A stretch of 40,234 bases of DNA from Hydrogenophaga sp. GTDB taxonomy: Bacteria > Pseudomonadota > Gammaproteobacteria > Burkholderiales > Burkholderiaceae_C. Within the stretch, counting starts at the first letter, position 1. Every line of letters starts with the position of its first letter. Shown here in pieces: positions 7,895 to 15,418 of this stretch. The stretch spans positions 1 to 40,234 of the forward strand of contig NZ_JAUSOO010000125.1 in the NCBI RefSeq assembly GCF_030656115.1, read 5' to 3'. The notes under the pieces are model-generated. The model made no database searches, was not told where the DNA came from, and saw only the letters and a program-made list of their open reading frames with translations. The position numbers were made by a program, and so were the translations under genes.

Positions 7895-8328
7895 GATCGG
7901 CTCCGGTTCGGAATCGGGCGGGATTGCCCGGAACCGGCCACCCACGCCGCAGCGCAAGCAGTCAGGGGTCGGAGGCGCAGCCAGAGACGGCCGCCAGGAC
8001 GCCAGCGTGCAAGGCACGCGCAGCCTTTGACGGCGAGAACGGCGTGGTAGGTTGAAAGGGCACAGCAAGACCGCCACCCCACGCACGCCACCACAGCCCC
8101 CGCAAGCGCAGAGCGCAGCGGCCATGCCGCAGAGACGTCAGGGATCAGAGCCGGATGGTCGGGATTCGACGCGAAGCCCGGGGCGCAGCCCGCGAGCCCG
8201 GCGGCAGGACGCCGAGACGCGAAGGGTGATGTTCACTGCACAGTAAAGATCACACTATTGGCGAATATGCAGGAATGCAAGTACCAATGAGGCGCTGATC
8301 GCTCGGCCGGTGCTTCAAGCACACAGCG
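7895..8328. other. Spacer upstream of radC with two repeat families
   Basis: No gene is apparent. The left part (7915-8062) is the second copy of the spacer repeat seen upstream of the DUF2958 gene, including the identical 16-base dyad at 7915-7930 and TTGACGGCGAGAACG at 8028-8042. The middle part (8103-8220) matches blocks found at 608-712. From about 8225 the base composition becomes lower in GC, which marks the change from element backbone to the defence cargo. Confidence 0.55.
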
Positions 8329-9102
8329 TCATTTGGATGCGAGATGGTTCTTTAGTAGGAACCAGCACATGTTGAGCGCGAAGGAGCGGCCAAGGCGGGT
8401 CATCTGATCATCTGGAATACCTACCGGGCGATGGGCGCCCGGACTCAGAAATCCGAATACACCTGCCAAGCCCTTTTCTTCTTCGGGCGTGACCTCGCCG
8501 CTCGTGCGCAGGAACGCCAGCACTTCGCCCCATTTCGACGGGTTGTAGTTCGCGGGAACCGGCGCGCGTGATGCTACGTCGGCGGCAACGTCCGCCGCCA
8601 GCGTCTCTAGCGCGACACGGGCATTTACGAGGGCCGCGTTGTAGTCGGGTGGAGTCGCGCGAAAGGCCTGGGCCGAATCACCGATCTTGGCGATGATCTC
8701 CTGCGCGCGCGGCGCTCCCGAGTTCTGCAGCGCCACGATCAGGTCATCCTCCAGTGGGGCCGCATCCGCAATCGACGGGTCGATCTGCACGAGCTTCGTG
8801 TCTTCCACGATGTAGCCATCCAGGAGCAGGCATTGCGTCAGATCATGCATACGCTCGTCGAATCGGTACTTCGGATTCACTCTTGCTCGCAGGTCACCCT
8901 TGGTGGCCACGACTTCGGCCAGCACAAGCATCAGGGGGCGTTCGTCAAGCCCGCGCAACGTGTTCAAGAGCCCATACAGCAATTGGCCTGGCGACAACGA
9001 CAGGTGTTGCACGCCGTACTTGCTGAGCAGCACGACGGACAACATGGGCTCCTGGAGCTCCAGGAATTGTGCGAGGGAATAGCGAGTCCTCGTTCCGATC
9101 AT
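8329..9102 (-). CDS. Hypothetical defence-island protein, divergent from the AbiE-like pair
   Basis: The product has 257 residues and I do not recognise it with certainty. The start at 9102 is supported by AAAGGAA six bases upstream. Residues 60-120 look like a small alpha/beta or winged region (EDTKLVQIDPS), and the C-terminal part is helical: residues around 155-180 carry NARVALETLAADVAADVAS, and the end contains EEEKGLAGVFGFLSPGAHRP and ALNMCWFLLKNHLASK. This C-terminal organisation resembles helical domains at the ends of abortive-infection proteins of the AbiJ kind, but the match is only by eye. The gene is transcribed away from the AbiE-like antitoxin gene, and the 129-base gap between them contains a perfect operator-like palindrome, so both may share control. 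Confidence 0.7.
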   Translation of the reverse strand: MIGTRTRYSLAQFLELQEPMLSVVLLSKYGVQHLSLSPGQLLYGLLNTLRGLDERPLMLVLAEVVATKGDLRARVNPKYRFDERMHDLTQCLLLDGYIVEDTKLVQIDPSIADAAPLEDDLIVALQNSGAPRAQEIIAKIGDSAQAFRATPPDYNAALVNARVALETLAADVAADVASRAPVPANYNPSKWGEVLAFLRTSGEVTPEEEKGLAGVFGFLSPGAHRPVGIPDDQMTRLGRSFALNMCWFLLKNHLASK

Positions 9103-9176
9103 GTCTGGTTCCTTTCGTCGGACGGCTCGGCATGGGGGGCCGGGAACAGTCAATAGCGCCATGATAACGCCAGTTT

Positions 9177-9205
9177 GCACGATAACAGTGAATGTGTTAT
9201 CGTGC
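9177..9205. promoter_or_regulatory. Perfect inverted repeat, probable antitoxin operator
   Basis: GCACGATAACA (9177-9187) and TGTTATCGTGC (9195-9205) form a perfect 11-bp inverted repeat with a seven-base spacer. It lies 27 bases before the TTG start of the antitoxin-like gene and 75 bases from the start of the divergent gene. A further partial half-site (ATAACG) occurs near 9164. AbiEi-type antitoxins are known to repress their own promoter through inverted repeats, so this is the expected operator. Confidence 0.75.
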
Positions 9206-9231
9206 GGAACTAAAGTTATTCAGGATGAGCC

Positions 9232-10224
9232 TTGCCAACCCTCGCGACCGCCGTTCTGCGCTACCTCCACGAGGTCCTGGGCATTGAAGCGCCAGGCGTG
9301 AAGCCGTGGGCGCGTGCAAACGAACTGCCGTACTTCCTTCGCGATGCCTTCCAGTTCAGCGAGCTAGAACTGCTGGGGCAGCCCATTGTCCTGGCAATAG
9401 GACGCGCGGAGGCCAAGCAGTCTCTCAGCGAAGTCCGGACCTGGCTGGACAAGGTTAAGGCCCTGGCCGGTCAGCCGGCGGTCTATGTCACCGATGCACT
9501 GGCCTCCTATGACCGTCGACGCTTGATCGAGCAAAAAGTCCCGTTTATCGTGCCGGGCAACCAACTCTATCTGCCGGACCTAGGTCTGGACCTGCGCGAG
9601 TATTTTCGGCAGCGCGCGCCGGCCACGGAAGCGCTGAGCCCTTCCGCGCAAGCCATGCTGATCACCGCCTTGCTGCGCCAGCCGTGGCAATCCGATTGGC
9701 AGCCCTCCAAGGTCGCAGTCGCCTTGGGCTACACGCCCATGACACTGTCACGCGCGGTCAAGGAACTGACTGCGGCCGGGCTGGCTACGGCATACACGGT
9801 CGGCCGCTCGCGCTGGCTGCGAATGGAACTCCCGCCGGAGCAGGTCTGGGAGCGTGCGAAGCCCGCACTGCGGACGCCGGTCAGGCGTACGGTCTGGGTG
9901 GCCGCCCATGGCATCGTTGCGCACCGGCCCAGCCGCCTCGCGGGTCTGAGCGCGCTCGCGCGCTATTCCATGCTGACCGAGCCGAAATGGCCGGTGTTTG
10001 CGTTGACCGCCGCTGACTGGAAGGCTGCGACGGATGCCGGCGTTCGCGAGTTGCCTGAACCTGAAGCGGGCGCCCAAGAATGGCAGCTGTGGAGCTACAG
10101 CCCGGCGTTGGTGCCAGATGCCAACACGGTGGACCCGCTCTCGCTGACGCTCAGCCTGCAGGAGAACGCCGACGACCGAATCCAGCTCGCACTGGATGAA
10201 CTGAAAGGACAACTTCCATGGTGA
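9232..10224 (+). CDS. AbiEi-like antitoxin with central MarR-type winged helix
   Basis: The product has 330 residues. It begins at TTG 9232; AGGA lies at 9222-9225, and the only nearby ATG (9225) is in another frame that closes quickly. The N-terminal 130 residues are alpha/beta with a nuclease-like flavour but no clear motif. A winged helix occupies about residues 140-205: SAQAMLITALLRQP, then SKVAVALGYTPMTLSRAVKE and AGLATAYTVGRSRWLRM. In canonical AbiEi proteins the winged helix is N-terminal, so this is a variant layout. Its 3' end overlaps the nucleotidyltransferase gene by seven bases, the classic toxin-antitoxin arrangement, and an inverted repeat just upstream is a likely autorepression site. 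Antitoxin function is inferred from this context. Confidence 0.82.
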   Translation: MPTLATAVLRYLHEVLGIEAPGVKPWARANELPYFLRDAFQFSELELLGQPIVLAIGRAEAKQSLSEVRTWLDKVKALAGQPAVYVTDALASYDRRRLIEQKVPFIVPGNQLYLPDLGLDLREYFRQRAPATEALSPSAQAMLITALLRQPWQSDWQPSKVAVALGYTPMTLSRAVKELTAAGLATAYTVGRSRWLRMELPPEQVWERAKPALRTPVRRTVWVAAHGIVAHRPSRLAGLSALARYSMLTEPKWPVFALTAADWKAATDAGVRELPEPEAGAQEWQLWSYSPALVPDANTVDPLSLTLSLQENADDRIQLALDELKGQLPW

Positions 10225-11003
10225 GAGGCTTGGACATTTTCCAGGAGCGGTTTGCGGCATACGTCGATCAGTACGTCCTGATTGGCGGCACGGCCGCGAC
10301 CTTGACGATGGAGGAGGCCGGGCTGGAATTCCGAGCCACCAAAGACCTGGACATCGTCCTGCATGTGGAGGCGCTGACCCCGGCATTTGGCGAGGCCTTC
10401 TGGAAATTTGTCGAGGACGGCGGCTATGAAATCCGCCAGGCCAGCGACACCGGAAAACCAATCTTCTATCGGTTCCAGAAGCCCGCTGATGCTCGCTACC
10501 CGGCGATGGTCGAGCTGTTTGCGAGAGCCCCCGACGGATTGCAACCGGCTGATGGCAGTCAGCTGACACCAATACCACTCGACGAAGCAGTCTCCAGCTT
10601 GTCTGCCATCTTGCTAGACGAGGTCTACTACGCATTCATCATGGCTGGGCGCCGCGAAGTCGATGGCCTGCCCTGGGTCGGTGAAGACCGCCTGATCCCG
10701 CTCAAGGCCATCGCGTGGCTGGAACTCACGGCGCGAAAAGAGCAGGGCGCCAAGTTGGACGCCAAGGACGTGCGCAAGCACCTCAACGATGTTCTGCGCC
10801 TTTCACAACTGCTCGCGCCCGCCACACGCATCGCGGTCGATGAAAAGATCAGCGCCGACATGACGCGGTTCCTTGTTGCCGTCGCGGCCGACCCCTCCAT
10901 TGACCCGAAAGCGCTGCAGCTTGGCAACGTCGCTGTTGCCGAATTGGTAGCCCGAATCGCCCAGGCATATGAAATTGAACTGCCTGCGCAGGCGGGGGGA
11001 TGA
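10218..11003 (+). CDS. abiEii: AbiEii-like nucleotidyltransferase toxin
   Basis: The product has 261 residues. The nucleotidyltransferase signature is visible: Gly23-Gly-Thr-Ala26 followed by Asp43-Leu-Asp45 in RATKDLDIVL, with a later acidic strand (AMVELFARA). Members of the AbiEii/AbiGii family transfer nucleotides, in known cases to tRNA 3' ends, and cause growth arrest; the upstream antitoxin counteracts this. The start ATG overlaps the antitoxin stop by seven bases, giving coupled translation. A conserved lysine region (DRLIPLKAIAWLELTARKEQG) near residues 155-175 corresponds to the part after the catalytic core in the family. The Hachiman genes follow after 74 bases on the same strand and may be co-transcribed. 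Confidence 0.87.
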   Translation: MVRGLDIFQERFAAYVDQYVLIGGTAATLTMEEAGLEFRATKDLDIVLHVEALTPAFGEAFWKFVEDGGYEIRQASDTGKPIFYRFQKPADARYPAMVELFARAPDGLQPADGSQLTPIPLDEAVSSLSAILLDEVYYAFIMAGRREVDGLPWVGEDRLIPLKAIAWLELTARKEQGAKLDAKDVRKHLNDVLRLSQLLAPATRIAVDEKISADMTRFLVAVAADPSIDPKALQLGNVAVAELVARIAQAYEIELPAQAGG

Positions 11004-11077
11004 CGGACGAGAAGTCAAGCGGAGCGGGTCGATGGGCAGCCAGCCCGACCGGAACTCAAAAAAACTGAGGAGGAGAC

Positions 11078-11857
11078 ATGACATTGTTCAAGGCTTGGTG
11101 TGCTGGCACCAAGGACAAAAGCAAGAAGAAAACGTTCCGAACATACTCGGAGAAAGATGGCGGCCGTGCAGCTGTTCTTACGCAACTGGGCGAAGCCGTC
11201 AGGACGCACTACGACCAGGCTGACCGGATCGCTGACGATGTCGCCCGCCTTGGGTACGACGGCGCCTCCGAAATTCTGAGGGCACTGCTGCCTCAGTCGA
11301 AACGCGCGCGCTCCGGAGATCTCGGCGAAATCCTGGCCTCTGAACTGGTTGAAGAGGACATGGGCTTTCGTGTTCCCGTTCGGCGGATGCGCTTCAAAGA
11401 TGGGCGGGAGGTCGCAATGCGCGGCGACGATTTCATCGGCGTGGGCTACGACCCCGATGAAAAGCTTTGGCTGCTAAAGGGCGAGTCGAAAAGCCGCGCG
11501 AACCTTGGCAACGTGACGATTGCCGAAGCGCGTGAAGCCCTGAACCGGTACGGTGGCCGCTGCACGCCGGATTCCTTGCTGTTCATCGCGAATCGGCTCC
11601 TCGAAAGCGCCGACAAAGATGATGTCGAACTCGGCCGGACGATCCGCGACGAGGTCGGGCTGAAAGCTCTGCGCGCCAATCGCATCGACCATATGCTGTT
11701 CACCGTGTCCGGCAACGCGCCGGCTGCGAAGCTGCAGAAGGATTTGGAGGAGGCCGGCGATGACCGCAACCAGCACGTCGTCAGCCTTCACATCGAAGAC
11801 CACCAAGCGTTCATTGCCGAAGTCTACGAGGAGGCGATGAATCTTGGAAACAAGTGA
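11078..11857 (+). CDS. hamA: Hachiman nuclease subunit HamA (DUF1837)
   Basis: The product has 259 residues and carries the DUF1837 region of HamA. A PD-(D/E)xK-type site can be read in order: Glu84 in DLGEILASELV, Asp117-Asp118 in MRGDDFIG, and Glu136-Ser-Lys138 in LLKGESKSR. HamA is the effector nuclease of Hachiman anti-phage systems and is held in check by the helicase HamB until DNA damage or phage replication releases it. The start is certain: GAGGAGGAG lies just before the ATG. The 3' end overlaps the next gene by 14 bases. Together with the SF2 helicase gene downstream, this gives a complete two-gene Hachiman unit. Confidence 0.92.
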   Translation: MTLFKAWCAGTKDKSKKKTFRTYSEKDGGRAAVLTQLGEAVRTHYDQADRIADDVARLGYDGASEILRALLPQSKRARSGDLGEILASELVEEDMGFRVPVRRMRFKDGREVAMRGDDFIGVGYDPDEKLWLLKGESKSRANLGNVTIAEAREALNRYGGRCTPDSLLFIANRLLESADKDDVELGRTIRDEVGLKALRANRIDHMLFTVSGNAPAAKLQKDLEEAGDDRNQHVVSLHIEDHQAFIAEVYEEAMNLGNK

Positions 11858-14800
11858 TGAACTGCAGGCCTTCCTGACCAGGGCGACGCAAGACGGTGTT
11901 TGGGGGCGGCTGCTGGACCGCGGCGCGGCATGGTCGATCATGCGTCAAGCGGGGGTGCTGCCGGAGGATGCACCGCCACTCGGCGAGCAGATTGACATCG
12001 ACCTGGCAGAACACGGCTTTTCGATCTTGCGTGCGGCGTTGTCACTGCGCGAACTCGACGGCACATCGGCTCTTTGCCAGCGTGCGTTCGAGCGCGCCGG
12101 CAATGCCTTTGAGTCGCTGGTTCGCAATGGTGCCCCAGAGGCTGAGGAGCGTGGCTTCTACCGCACGATTGCGGGCGCTGCCTACCATCTCGCGGGCTAT
12201 TCCGCGATCGCCTACTCGCTGTTCGGCGAGCAGCAAGTCTCCGATCTCAATGCCAACGCGGCTGAAGCCGCATTGATCCTTCTGATCCTGCGCGACCTTG
12301 ATCGTCTAAGGACGTATGTCAAATCCCAACTGCTGGATGAAGACAACGACGATGCCAACGTCTCCGCCTTGCTGGAGGATGGGGAAATCGATTCCGACGA
12401 GGCGATTTCGATCGTCCTCAACACCGTGGTCTGCCGCGCCCTGGCGTTTTTCGACTTTGCCCTTCAAACCGGCGAGGTGTCGTTGCTGGACACCGCGAAG
12501 GAACTGCTGGACACAGCCCTCGACCTTGCTGACGCTGCTGCGTCAGTGTCGTTGTGGTGGATTGTCCGGCTGTGCCGAAACATGCTCGACGATCTGTGGG
12601 CGCACTCCTTGCACGAGACTCTTCCAATCGATCCGCCTGATGGTGGCCAGGAGCAATACGCCGAGTTGCGGCGGCTTTTCATCGCGTCGCTGTACGCGCG
12701 CAAGAGCGCCGAGCTCGAGTTGTGGCCATCACAGCGCGAAGCCGCCAAGCGATCCACTGATGTGTCCGACGATCTGGTCGTCTCCTTGCCAACCAGTGCG
12801 GGGAAGACGCGCATCGCAGAGATCGCCGCCCTGATGTGCTTGGCGGGCGGTAAGCGCGTGTTGATCGTCACGCCGCTACGCGCGCTTTCGGCGCAGACCG
12901 AGCGAACCTTTCGCCAGACTTTTTCACCGCTTGGGTTCTCGGTCTCCTCACTCTACGGCGCGAGTGGCCTGTCAGCCGGCGATGAGGACGCCCTGCGATC
13001 GATGGACATCATCATCGCCACCCCGGAAAAACTCGACTTCGCGTTGCGCAATGACGCGTCGCTGATCGACGATATCGGATTGGTCGTGCTCGATGAGGGC
13101 CATCTCATTGGCCCAACCGAGCGAGAGATTCGCTACGAGATTCTGGTGCAGAAGCTGCTGCGCCGGGCGGATGCAGGTACACGACGAATCGTCTGTCTGT
13201 CTGCCATTCTTCCGGATGGCCAACAGCTCGAAGACCTGACGGCGTGGATTCGCAGTGACGTTGAAGGCGAGCCGGTGCGATCATCCTGGCGGCCCACTCG
13301 CCAGCGTTTCGGTACGTTGGTCTGGCAGGGCGATGCAGCAAAGCTCAACTATGACCTTGAGCAGCAGGGCCCGTTCCTGGCCCGATTCGTTGAACAGATT
13401 CCGCCGCGGAAACCAGACCGGACGCCATACCCTCGAAAGACCAAGGACCTGACATTGTTCGCAGCATGGCGGTTTGCTGGGCAAGGCAAGCGAACACTGA
13501 TCTTCTCCACGCAAGCCAATTGGGTCGAAGGCTACGGAGAGTCGGCTGTCGAGCTACACCGTCGCGGCTACCTGCCGACCTTGCTCGACGACGAAACGTC
13601 GGTGCAACGGGCGCTCGAAGTGGGACGAGAGTGGTTGGGCGAACAGCACCCTGCGGTTGCTTGCCTTAAATTGGGCGTTGCGGTTCACCATGGCCGCCTG
13701 CCAAGCCCCTTCCTTCGCGAACTCGAAGCGCTGCTTGCCAAGGGTGTGCTGAAGGTGATCGTGGCGTCGCCGACGCTTTCGCAGGGTCTGAACCTGAACG
13801 CCGCTGTGCTTCTGGTGCCGTACCTGGTGCGATCAGGCAAGGTTATTTCAGGCGAAGAATTTGCCAATGTTGCAGGCCGCGCCGGCAGAGCCTTTGTCGA
13901 TGTCGAAGGGCTGGTCGTTCATGTGATCTTGGACAAGCCGACTTGGCGCCTGACGCAATGGCGCAGTCTCGTTCAATCAGCCAAGGCACGCACGTTGCAA
14001 AGCGGGCTCTACCAGATCATTGCCGAAATCATCGAGCGACTGGCGCGAGAAGGCGTGTTGAAACGTGCCGACGCCATCGAGTACCTGTCGAACTCACGGG
14101 AAGCGTGGAAGTCGCAAGCCGAGGAGGACCCGCTGCTCGGGATCTCCGAGCAGGCGGGAGATGGCGACGAAGAGGAAGAGGAGAAGATCGAGGAAGAGCC
14201 CATGTCGCATCTGGTCGAGAAGCTCGACGCGACAGTGTTGGGCTTGGTCGACGCGCTGGACGCGGATAGTGAAGATTTGCCGCGCCTTCTCGACGAAGCG
14301 TTGCAAGGGTCACTTTGGGCTCGCCAGATTGGCAGGGAGGATGAGTCCGAGCAACAGGCGCACAAGGCGATCCTGGAGGCCCGCGCGAACGTGATCTGGA
14401 GTCACACCACGCCTAACGTTCGAAAGGGGCACTATGCGATGGGAGTGGGGCTTGAAGCCGGCTTGGCTATCGACAGCATGGCTGACGTGTTGGGTGAGTT
14501 GCTCGACCAAGCTGACGAGGCAGCATTACGCGACGACGGTGAGGGGCTTGCCGTCGCCCTTGCTCAACTTGCCGCACGGCTGCTCGTTATCCGTCCATTC
14601 GTGCCCGACAAAAAGAACGCGCTTCCGGCAGACTGGGGTGATCTTCTGAAGGAATGGGTGTCGGGCACGGGCGTGAATGTCATCGGCCCCAAGAACATGC
14701 GCATCGTCGAAGATGCGTTTGCGTACCGCCTGGTCTGGGCGCTCGAAGCGCTGAGGACCCGCCGGGTCACACTGGGCTGGTCGTCGGAGATCGTTTCCGG

Positions 14801-15320
14801 AGGGGGTGCTGCATCGGTGGAAACCGGCGTGCCCCAACTCATGATGTCCATGCTCATTCGAGCAGGGTTGCCGTCACGCCGAGCTGCCATGGCTGCAATC
14901 CGCACTACAGGCACCGTTTTCGTCACCGTCTCTGGTATGCGGGAGTGGTTAGCCAGCGATGAGATCGCGGGCCTGACCAATGCCGGCGGGTTTCCGACAC
15001 CCGAGACGGCCTTGCTTTGGCAGCGTTTCCGAGACGAAATGCTGAGTGGGGTGCAGCAGAAGTGGAGTGTCGGAAGCGGGGCCCGCGCTTTGTCTCTTCG
15101 TGCCGCCGACAAGGCGCCGGCTGCAGGTTTCTACCGGATTGAGATTGACGCACCCGACGGTGAAGCGTGGCTGACGTCGCCCGACTATCGGCGGGTGGCC
15201 AAGTTCAAGACCCGCGTGAAAGGTTCATGGCGTGGCCTGCTTGCGGCGCGACTCGAGGAAGGCCAGCGATCGGCCCAGATCGAACGCTTTGGGCCGGGCA
15301 AAGTAACTTGGCCGACTTGA
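11844..15320 (+). CDS. hamB: Hachiman helicase subunit HamB (SF2 DEAD/DEAH-type)
   Basis: The product has 1158 residues. It starts at TTG 11844, with GAGGAGG nine bases upstream inside hamA. An N-terminal helical region of about 290 residues precedes the helicase core: Walker A Pro316-Thr-Ser-Ala-Gly-Lys321-Thr322, motif Ia VLIVTPLRALS near 338, motif II Asp417-Glu-Gly-His420, motif III LSAILP near 455, motif V ASPTLSQGLNLNAAV near 640-655 and motif VI NVAGRAGRAF near 672-682. The layout resembles Ski2-like helicases. A strongly acidic patch (GDGDEEEEEKIEEEP) around 772-787 separates the core from a C-terminal domain of about 370 residues. HamB scans DNA and controls the HamA nuclease. It overlaps hamA by 14 bases. 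Confidence 0.92.
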   Translation: METSDELQAFLTRATQDGVWGRLLDRGAAWSIMRQAGVLPEDAPPLGEQIDIDLAEHGFSILRAALSLRELDGTSALCQRAFERAGNAFESLVRNGAPEAEERGFYRTIAGAAYHLAGYSAIAYSLFGEQQVSDLNANAAEAALILLILRDLDRLRTYVKSQLLDEDNDDANVSALLEDGEIDSDEAISIVLNTVVCRALAFFDFALQTGEVSLLDTAKELLDTALDLADAAASVSLWWIVRLCRNMLDDLWAHSLHETLPIDPPDGGQEQYAELRRLFIASLYARKSAELELWPSQREAAKRSTDVSDDLVVSLPTSAGKTRIAEIAALMCLAGGKRVLIVTPLRALSAQTERTFRQTFSPLGFSVSSLYGASGLSAGDEDALRSMDIIIATPEKLDFALRNDASLIDDIGLVVLDEGHLIGPTEREIRYEILVQKLLRRADAGTRRIVCLSAILPDGQQLEDLTAWIRSDVEGEPVRSSWRPTRQRFGTLVWQGDAAKLNYDLEQQGPFLARFVEQIPPRKPDRTPYPRKTKDLTLFAAWRFAGQGKRTLIFSTQANWVEGYGESAVELHRRGYLPTLLDDETSVQRALEVGREWLGEQHPAVACLKLGVAVHHGRLPSPFLRELEALLAKGVLKVIVASPTLSQGLNLNAAVLLVPYLVRSGKVISGEEFANVAGRAGRAFVDVEGLVVHVILDKPTWRLTQWRSLVQSAKARTLQSGLYQIIAEIIERLAREGVLKRADAIEYLSNSREAWKSQAEEDPLLGISEQAGDGDEEEEEKIEEEPMSHLVEKLDATVLGLVDALDADSEDLPRLLDEALQGSLWARQIGREDESEQQAHKAILEARANVIWSHTTPNVRKGHYAMGVGLEAGLAIDSMADVLGELLDQADEAALRDDGEGLAVALAQLAARLLVIRPFVPDKKNALPADWGDLLKEWVSGTGVNVIGPKNMRIVEDAFAYRLVWALEALRTRRVTLGWSSEIVSGGGAASVETGVPQLMMSMLIRAGLPSRRAAMAAIRTTGTVFVTVSGMREWLASDEIAGLTNAGGFPTPETALLWQRFRDEMLSGVQQKWSVGSGARALSLRAADKAPAAGFYRIEIDAPDGEAWLTSPDYRRVAKFKTRVKGSWRGLLAARLEEGQRSAQIERFGPGKVTWPT

Positions 15321-15324
15321 GGCT

Positions 15325-15353
15325 TGTCGTTCAATCACCATAGCCCTTTAAGA
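15325..15353 (+). promoter_or_regulatory. Candidate sigma-70 promoter for the Gabija-like pair
   Basis: TTGTCG at 15325-15330 and TTTAAG at 15348-15353 are separated by 17 bases, 66 bases before the chosen start codon. The match is moderate; the 98-base gap after hamB is the only long gap before the pair, which supports a separate promoter. Confidence 0.35.
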
Positions 15354-15418
15354 TGTGAGCATGTGTAAATAAAGCGCGACGAGTGAGATTTCAAGTGTCG
15401 CAAAAATTGGGGGGGCAC

